Below are positions 57,540 to 64,000 of a stretch of DNA of 64,000 bases, in pieces. The position numbers and the translations under genes are program-made. The stretch comes from Aedes albopictus (Eukaryota; Arthropoda; Insecta; Diptera; Culicidae), in contig NC_085137.1 in the NCBI RefSeq assembly GCF_035046485.1, positions 256,578,733 through 256,642,732 of the forward strand, read 5' to 3'. Position 1 is the first letter of the stretch, and the number at the start of each line of letters is the position of its first letter. A model generated the notes under the pieces. The model worked only from the letters and a program-made list of their open reading frames with translations. It searched no databases and had not been told where the DNA came from.

Positions 57540-58288
57540 TAAGGTGGCCCACACTTATATGAAAACAAAAATTTCGAAAAATGCCAAGTCTTAGCTCCTG
57601 AATCAGTTGTTCCGGACTCCCAGAAGCTACGTTCAAAATTTGAGCAAAATTGGTTGAGCCTAAGGGGGCGCTCAAAACGCTTGAAGTTTGTATGGGAAAA
57701 CTTGGCCAAATGTATGCAGAAATTTTAAGTTTTAGAATTTTGCCGCAAGGTGGCGCTGTAAGCGTTCAATAATCAAAACATTTGGTATTATTGTAGATGA
57801 CTGTATGCCAAACAGCTTTGTCAAAGACCGCAAAGTGATCCAACGTCTGTGAAAAAAGTTATACCCTAGGTAAAGTGAGGATAAACTTTATTGTTGTTTT
57901 TCGAATACATGTAAAGGAATAATATCAATAATGAAATCTCAATACTTTGCCTCACTTTGCCTAGGGTATAACTTTTTTCACAGCCGTCATCACTTCGCGG
58001 TCTTCGATAAAGTTCTTTGGCATATAGTCACCTACAAAAATACAAAAGAGTTTATATATTGAACACTTACAGCGCCACCTAGCGGCAAAATTAGAAAACT
58101 TAAAACTTCTGCATACATTTGGCCAAGTTTTCCCATACAAACTTCAAGCGTTTTGAGCGCCCCCTTAGGCTCAAACGATTTTGCTCAAATTTTGAACGTA
58201 GCTTCTGGGAGTCCAAAGCAACTGATTTAGGAGGTAAGACTTGACATTTTTCGAAATTTTGTTTTTCATATAAGTGTGGGCCACCCTA
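57540..58288. mobile_element. TA-flanked foldback MITE
   Basis: The 749-bp element opens TAAGGTGGCCCACACTTATA and closes with the inverse TATAAGTGTGGGCCACCCTA. Inverted arms extend over more than 300 bp, for example GTATGGGAAAACTTGGCCAA near 57692 against its inverse near 58120, leaving a short centre. There is no coding sequence. It resembles the foldback at 18096-20220 in layout and in its AAAAAAGTTATA and GTATGGAAA themes. Confidence 0.85.
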
Positions 58289-58473
58289 ATATGCATACAG
58301 TTAATTTCTGGCATCAATATAGATGTTGCGGTGGATTGCCGTTCGGAGGTCTTTGGAGCAAAATTTGCCAATGTTCCCAGGGAAATCAGTTCAACCCGAG
58401 CAGAGGAAAAAAAGCTCAATAAAAGCAAATTTTGGTATGGAGATCAAAAGTGATATTTGTTTGTTTGAGATAA

Positions 58474-60375
58474 GAGGTAAAAGTACTGAAAAAATATCTC
58501 AAATTTACTCGCTGGAACATTGTCCTCTATGAACAACTGTGGGTTCGAGTCGATATAAGAGGTTACATCATCAGTATTGGTGTCATTTACTTACCGCCCC
58601 ATCTCAAGAACGATATCAATGCTATTCATCAACACGTAAACTCTCTTGGCTCCGTTGTTTCCAATCTCAAAACCAATGACATGGCTCTTGTGCTTGGCGA
58701 TTACAATCAATCAGCTGTGCGGTGGATTTCGTCTAATACCGGAAGTCCGACGATTGACTTTGACCGATCCCGCTTTTCTGTTGCCGCCTGTGAACTGCTG
58801 GACGGATTCAACCTTCATGGTTTGACGCAGATCAACTCTGTGGAAAATTCGTCCGGTCGTATGCTAGATCTTGTGCTTGCAAACGATTTAGCCTTGTTGA
58901 ACTGCACTGTCCGAGTTGCTGTTGAACCATTGATTCCCATCGATGTTAGTCATCCCCCGATTGAAATGGATTTATCTTGCTCGGCACCTATAGCTTTTGA
59001 AGATACTCATGAGTTGAACAGCTATGATTTCCGCAAAGCCGACTACGTTGCGCTTAATGATACTCTGCTTGCCGCCGACTGGAATCAAATCTACTCGTTC
59101 CAAAATGTTGATGATGCTGTGGATTATTTCTCCGATGTTATTGCCAATGCTATTGCTGATCATGTACCGATTAAAAGACCTCCGAGAAAGCCACCGTGGT
59201 CCAACAGCAAGCTGAAACGTCTTAAACGACGTCGCTCGTCTGCGTTACGCAGGTATTGCAACCACCGCTCTGTAGTTCTTAAGCTGCAGTTCAACCTCGC
59301 GAGCAGCAGGTACAGGAGATATAACCAACATCTATATGCCCGCTTTATCAGCAATACACAGCGTAACTTGCGATCAAATCCCAAGCAGTTTTGGTCGTTT
59401 GTGAAAACCAAACGTAACGTAAATGGACTGCCAACTACGATGTACCACGGAGAATTATCAGCTGACACCGCCACAGAGAAGTGTGAACTTTTTGCTGCCA
59501 AGTTCAGATCCGCCTTCTACGATTCTGCAGCGCAACCGTCGCAGACCATCGTAGCCCTTCGAGAAACTCCTTCCGACGTTTTGGATTTTGATCTTTTTGA
59601 CATTGGTGAAGAAGATGTGTCTAACGCCATTCGGAAACTCAAACTCTCCTTCTCCGCTGGTCCAGATGGGATTCCTTCGGCGTTGTTGAAACGATGTACT
59701 TCTGCGTTACTGAAGCCTTTGACAACAATATTCAGCCTATCGTTTCAAAACAGACTATTTCCGCAGAGCTGGAAGTTTTCATATCTGTTTCCAGTACATA
59801 AGAAAGGGGATCAATGTAATGTCGATAACTATCGTGGAATAACCACCTTATCAACCTGCTCGAAAGTTTTCGAACTCATTGTCAACAACGTGTTATTTGC
59901 TAATTGCAAGCAGTACATATCTACTGACCAGCACGGATTCTTTCCAAAAAGGTCAGTCATGTCGAACCTATCTCAATTCACCTCAACTTGCATACAAGCA
60001 GTTGACAATCGAAAGCAAGTCGACGCTGTTTATTTGGACCTCAAGGCCGCGTTCGATAAAGTCGACCACCATATTCTACTGCAAAAACTTGAAAAGTTGG
60101 GCGTATCTGCTGCAGGTGTTGACTGGTTTAGATCGTACTTGATGGGAAGATCGCTTCGTGTGAAAATTGGATCCGCTTATTCTGCCCCCTTCGTCAGCCT
60201 GTCTGGCGTACCACAGGGCAGCAATCTAGGCCCGTTATTGTTCTCACTCTTTATTAATGACGTGACGCTGATCCTACCATCTGGTGTAAAACTTCTTTAT
60301 GCTGACGACGCGAAAATTTATATGATCGTAGAGTGCCTTGATGATTGTGTAACAAGTACGCTTTTGCATTCATAA
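58474..60375 (+). pseudogene. Non-LTR retrotransposon pol fragment, 5' truncated
   Basis: The reading frame of the 58681 ORF extends upstream without an ATG to a stop at about 58473. It encodes recognisable endonuclease sequence there (GYIISIGVIYLPPHLKNDIN, the IYLPP motif that precedes GDFN). The true element is therefore truncated at the 5' side and the annotated start at 58681 is only the first in-frame ATG. The 5' edge probably lies between the foldback MITE (ends 58288) and about 58520. Confidence 0.75.
58681..60375 (+). CDS. Non-LTR retrotransposon endonuclease-reverse transcriptase (CR1/Jockey-type), truncated both ends
   Basis: The 564-codon frame holds the endonuclease C-terminal half (GDYN at residues 6-9; DVSHPPI near 88-94, where the usual SDH has become VSH) and then reverse transcriptase. 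RT boxes are SAGPDGIPSALLK (325-337), YLDLKAAFDKVDH (451-463, first catalytic Asp), SGVPQGSNLGPLLF (508-521) and LLYADDAKIY (538-547, catalytic YADD). It ends about 17 residues after YADD, whereas intact elements continue through the thumb for well over 100 residues, so the 3' half was lost. The protein would nick target DNA and copy element RNA. The RT core is the best preserved mobile coding sequence in the window, but the copy cannot be active. CR1 versus Jockey clade is not settled. Confidence 0.85.
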   Translation: MALVLGDYNQSAVRWISSNTGSPTIDFDRSRFSVAACELLDGFNLHGLTQINSVENSSGRMLDLVLANDLALLNCTVRVAVEPLIPIDVSHPPIEMDLSCSAPIAFEDTHELNSYDFRKADYVALNDTLLAADWNQIYSFQNVDDAVDYFSDVIANAIADHVPIKRPPRKPPWSNSKLKRLKRRRSSALRRYCNHRSVVLKLQFNLASSRYRRYNQHLYARFISNTQRNLRSNPKQFWSFVKTKRNVNGLPTTMYHGELSADTATEKCELFAAKFRSAFYDSAAQPSQTIVALRETPSDVLDFDLFDIGEEDVSNAIRKLKLSFSAGPDGIPSALLKRCTSALLKPLTTIFSLSFQNRLFPQSWKFSYLFPVHKKGDQCNVDNYRGITTLSTCSKVFELIVNNVLFANCKQYISTDQHGFFPKRSVMSNLSQFTSTCIQAVDNRKQVDAVYLDLKAAFDKVDHHILLQKLEKLGVSAAGVDWFRSYLMGRSLRVKIGSAYSAPFVSLSGVPQGSNLGPLLFSLFINDVTLILPSGVKLLYADDAKIYMIVECLDDCVTSTLLHS

Positions 60376-62312
60376 TGTTTCACTGTATAAATGTTATTAT
60401 ATATGTTTTTATATTTTCGTCATTAAAATGCATGTAAATTCGTTTTCTAAATTTATTCATATATCTAATCACCGCTACACAAGATCAATCATTTCTGCTT
60501 CTAAGAGTTGCATCTGACATACAGTCTATTTCTGAGTTCCCAACTACCAGTTACACGCGCTAAACTTCTGAGACCCAAGCCAACCGCGCGTCATGATGCT
60601 AAACGAAATTATCCATTTAGCGGGCAACAACCTGCGAAGGCTTCCTTTGAAGATGCATTGACCTTTGCATTTCGGCTCTGAGCAATCCGTCCAAACTACG
60701 GAGAGAAACTTGACTGGGGGGGTTTGAATAGACTGACAGAAAGAGATGTCGCGATGTCACCTAAATTACGTGTGCACAATTGCGAGCAGTTAATGATCGG
60801 GAATCTACCTTCGGGCAGATTCGCGACCTTCAGAGATGATGACCCTGAAATCGCGACTATCTGAGGCTTCCTTCAATTTCAATCAGCCACTTCGATTCGA
60901 TCCGTGGAAGAGGCAAAAGTGGTCGGAAATTTTGTGCCGCGTCGTGGTGTAATTTGGAAGGTAGTGACGATATGGTGGCCCTAGTTAGATAGTAATTAAT
61001 TACCTTTCCCTTTAGATATAATTCGACATAGCGAAATTGTAGTCGATTAAGTGGCGGCAAAGTGCGTGAATTGAGTGCGTTTAAGGTTCGTGGCAGCCGG
61101 GCATTTGCCGTTACACCACCATCCCACCAGAGACCGCTTTTGACCCCATCGATCGGCATCGAAGGTCCCGGGGCACACGTGGCCGGTAGAGGGCCGCGTC
61201 TCGTCAAATATCGCGCCCTGGTCAGGCAAGCCCAATCAGTTTTATTCCCGCTCCGTACGACGGGGAAAACCGCCAACAACCAACGACAACGAATACGTTT
61301 TGTTGCGCCGTACGTACGCATGTGCCGCGTACTCGCGTAAGCCCACGCGCCGAGGGTGAGAGAGAGAAAATCCGTAAGTGACGCTTACAACCGTGAGCGA
61401 AGTGGGGCGGAGTAAGCCAAGAAGCTCCGCGTGCCCGCCGCCATCTCCTCACATCCCATCGAAGACCACGTAAACCCTAGGTAGTGAGTACTTGCATGCA
61501 TTTCTCTGTTTTGTGATTGTCCATGCGCATGAGACGTTCTCATCACAACCAACCAGTGTATCCATGAATGGTCCCGGTACCTCCAATCTCATGTACCGAT
61601 AGACACCGATCGAGTATGACACACGCACGCACGCTGGTCAACAGTGGTAAAGGTCGCACACACTAGATAGGACAGTTTGACGAGATAGGGAAAGGGAAGA
61701 GAAGATAAGACCTAGGCTAGCTACGAGAACGAATGTAGGGAATAAACAGATCGAAATAAATCTCTCTTGATGTTTGCGTGAAAGCTTCATGTGTTAAACT
61801 TAATGACCGAATAGGAAGACATTTGTACCGTTTGCTATACTGCTGTTCGTCGTGAAGTTGTTTGGTAGCGCACCAGATTAGATTCGCAATTACTGTTTAA
61901 AGGGGTTCTCATATCGTTTCGGGTACGTTTCAGGTTGTCGTTCTTTGTTGATTTTGTGGAGTAGTCAGCTCCGATTCTGGCTAAGATTACTTTCCAATTG
62001 GATACGTTTCGTTCCGTTGAGGTGAGAGAAATTGAGCCGATGATGAGAACCGTTGCGTAGCGTTCAGCATCTCAAAATTGGCATAGTGCATGTGTAAATT
62101 TGGGGATGTCTGTGACATGACCACGCATAGCGTGAGGTAAAACGGATTTAAGGCAACCAGTCAGCTTCCTCCCCGATTTCGGGTAACATTGACCCTATCC
62201 TCTGGATAGTCTCAGGCCGGGCAAACCTTTAACTGCTGGATGGTCTCCTCAAGGAGTGGCGCTTAAGCCATCCATTTTAAAAGGGAAGCTAGACGGGTTG
62301 GCGGGTTATATT
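60376..62312. other. Region upstream of the LTR retrotransposon, probably including its 5' LTR
   Basis: The primer-binding site at 62313 implies that a 5' LTR ends immediately before it, so part of this region should be LTR. I cannot fix the LTR start because the 3' copy is outside the window; AGTTAGATAG at about 60983 is one possible start. AATAAA-like signals occur near 61740. The GC-rich part (60840-61460) has overlapping frames on both strands without domains. Confidence 0.4.
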
Positions 62313-62330
62313 TGGCGCCCAACAATACAA
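62313..62330 (+). promoter_or_regulatory. Primer-binding site of an LTR retrotransposon (tRNA-Lys-like)
   Basis: TGGCGCCCAACAATACAAGG begins at 62313. TGGCGCCCAAC is complementary to the 3' end of tRNA-Lys types used as primers by gypsy-like elements and retroviruses. It lies about 480 bp upstream of the gag start, a normal leader length. Confidence 0.65.
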
Positions 62331-62810
62331 GGCATTTTTTTGATTTTGGTGTAACTGGAAAGTGAAAATTTAATTTTGTATTTTGTAGTTATATTTGTAT
62401 GTAAAATTTGTCTAAGGGAACGTGACTTGTTTAATTTATTCATCTTCTAGGAATTTCTCAATCTTTGTACAATTATTTGTTTATTTTCTATTTTTTTCAT
62501 TAGTGTATCGTTTATTTCAACAAACGTGATTAGTTTGATTAATTTACATTATACATAATTTAATATTTCTCATTTGCTTATTTATGTATATGTAGTTCAA
62601 TTATTTCATATCGACATTTATACAAGTATTTTTCTTATTTATTTATTGCTTAAGTTTTTTCAATATTTAAACGCTATTGAAACTGTAATAGCCTCCCTGA
62701 TTTGTTTTTCGTTAAAGCAACTCGTGTCTTCTTTTGTATATTGTGCGGTTAAACTTTGCTCATTTGTCTTCTGGTTGTAAGTTACAGTACGAATATACAA
62801 ATCGATCAAT
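62331..62810 (+). other. Leader of the LTR retrotransposon
   Basis: AT-rich untranslated region between the primer-binding site and gag; no ORF on the plus strand other than a short hydrophobic frame at 62574-62780 that I do not call. Confidence 0.5.
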
Positions 62811-64000
62811 ATGAATCGATCATTGCCGAGAGCAGAAGATCTCAATTTAGAGGAGATCGATTACGAGTTATCAATTCGTGATCAACCGGAAGACGTTTTC
62901 AAACTAGATATACAAGGGAAACAAAGACATTTGAGACTTCTGTTCAAATCCGACCAAAAGGAAGGAAGGAACTATAGGTCAAATACCGACATACTAGACG
63001 AAGCGGAACATATCAGTGCGAGAATTGATAATCTAGAAACGGCTCTGTCCAGAAAGATAGAGCCAAAATATGAGTCGAGAGTAATACACTATTATTATCG
63101 GGTTAAGAGGTGCATCGCGGGTACTGAAGAAGGGAAAACACTGCGGAGAGAACTTAGTCGTAGGATTGAGAAAATTATGCAATACTACCAGTTCGGTCCT
63201 TCGTTATCACCGTTTAAAGAACGAATCAACAATATTCTCCAAGAGACAGAGGGGGCCGTAGGGGTAGCTGGTCAGATCAGTCCTAATATTTCTATAGGGA
63301 AGCCTGCGTCCGACAGTGTAGTGGATACCGGCCGAGGTAAAACTTCGGAATTAGGATTTCTGAGTCCGTTAGGGGCTGTACCAAAGCGAAGCCTTCGAGA
63401 CCATGGTCATCGTGAGCAGGTAGATAGGTCCATGGTAAAAGATACCATTGAGGTATCGCGCACGGAATGGGAGGAGATGAAGAGAGCTTTAGCCGAATTG
63501 ACGAGCTCCAGGAACAGTGACCAGGCAAGAGATAGGGTAAGCAGGATTCCGAACGTGGAGGACAGACTGAACCGTTCACAGAACAACCCAGGAGCTCACC
63601 AACGCTGGACCGATCAGCAGCCAAAAAGTTATGTAGACGAGGGGAACGATACCGATTCGGAGGAGGAACTTCCGGTCAGACAACACTGCAGACAGAGTTT
63701 GAGAGGGGACGGGAACCGTCTAAACCGCGACAACTACGAGGACTCACTGTATGAGTACGATAGTGGAAGCGGCGGACAGGCACGGTTTCGGCGAGATGCC
63801 AGAGGCGGTCGGCATAGACGGGATCGAGGCCACGGACGGGTTGAGAAGTGGAAACTTAGGTTCTCTGGAGATTCTCGAGGAATGTCGGTTGAGAACTTCC
63901 TCTACAAAGCGTCAAAACTGGCAGAGCGCGAGGAGGTGTCGGAGGATATTCTGCTTAGAGATATCCACATGTTGCTGGAGGGAGCTGCATCGGACTGGTT
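62811..64000 (+). CDS. LTR retrotransposon Gag (Ty3/gypsy-like), runs off the window
   Basis: From the ATG at 62811 (context CGATCAATATGA) the frame is open for 396 codons to the window end without a stop, so it is partial only because of the window. The first ~100 residues are charged and predicted helical. The middle (about 200-340) is rich in Arg, Ser, Asp and Gly. From about residue 345, WKLRFSGDSRGMSVENFLYK followed by a LAEREEVSEDILL helix and EGAASDWF matches the capsid-like retrotransposon Gag domain of Ty3/gypsy elements. Gag would form particles packaging element RNA; pol should follow downstream. The open frame makes this the youngest-looking retroelement here. Confidence 0.75.
   Translation, partial: MNRSLPRAEDLNLEEIDYELSIRDQPEDVFKLDIQGKQRHLRLLFKSDQKEGRNYRSNTDILDEAEHISARIDNLETALSRKIEPKYESRVIHYYYRVKRCIAGTEEGKTLRRELSRRIEKIMQYYQFGPSLSPFKERINNILQETEGAVGVAGQISPNISIGKPASDSVVDTGRGKTSELGFLSPLGAVPKRSLRDHGHREQVDRSMVKDTIEVSRTEWEEMKRALAELTSSRNSDQARDRVSRIPNVEDRLNRSQNNPGAHQRWTDQQPKSYVDEGNDTDSEEELPVRQHCRQSLRGDGNRLNRDNYEDSLYEYDSGSGGQARFRRDARGGRHRRDRGHGRVEKWKLRFSGDSRGMSVENFLYKASKLAEREEVSEDILLRDIHMLLEGAASDW

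Noticed and set aside
60857..61452. Overlapping ORFs on both strands upstream of the LTR element
   Set aside because: No domain, high GC, and probably part of LTR or flanking sequence.
1..64000. A new multi-gene system in the window
   Set aside because: Apart from one host exon and one weak candidate, all recognisable coding sequence belongs to known retroelement families; there is no cluster of linked unknown genes.

Overview
The window looks like mosquito DNA, most likely Aedes or another culicine. It is packed with transposable-element remains, carries Feilai-like and other tRNA-derived SINEs, has many small inverted-repeat elements (MITEs), and has long stretches of the degenerate GGAATTCC-rich repeats common in Aedes. 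The only convincing host coding sequence is a 66-bp exon at 52618-52683 (+). It has clean splice sites and encodes part of a PH domain resembling outspread/MPRIP. The simplest reading is that most of the window is intron of that large gene; the rest is inference.

Layout. 1-5400: degenerate repeats holding two ~120-bp TTAA elements and a 922-bp TA-flanked element. 6300-7700: GC-rich sequence without recognisable genes. 7900-10930: a minisatellite with a homogeneous 23-bp core. 12362-12610: a Feilai-like SINE. 13254-15243: a nest of three inverted-repeat elements. 15250-17735: GC-rich sequence leading into an R1/LOA-type non-LTR element, with the ORF1 end and ORF2 start overlapping as TAATG. 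18096-20220: a foldback element interrupted by a hAT element. 20250-20830: a direct repeat flanking a tRNA-like sequence. 23927-29154: two small Helitrons, a TTAA element, AAGATGGCGG repeat blocks, GGGTAGA repeats and a CCCGGG-ended MITE. 31370-33960: RNase H and RT fragments of an I/LOA-like element. 37600-40810: the 3' part of an RTE-like element split by a Harbinger-like element. 41270-44820: more RT debris, a SINE inside a SINE, degenerate repeats and a hAT MITE. 47700-52180: RTE endonuclease/RT fragments on the minus strand. 52618: the host exon. 53400-58290: further MITEs. 58474-60375: a long non-LTR pol ORF. 62313-64000: the primer-binding site and gag of an LTR retrotransposon that runs off the window.

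No operon-like or coordinated gene system is visible, and I found no convincing new biological system. The strongest leads are the minisatellite, whose every unit holds a perfect 7-bp hairpin and a match to the kappaB consensus; the TAATG ORF1/ORF2 overlap; the Helitron sitting at the centre of a palindrome; the repeated AAGATGGCGG (YY1/Pho-like) sites; and the isolated PH-domain exon. Family names come from reading motifs and terminal sequences by eye, without database searches.
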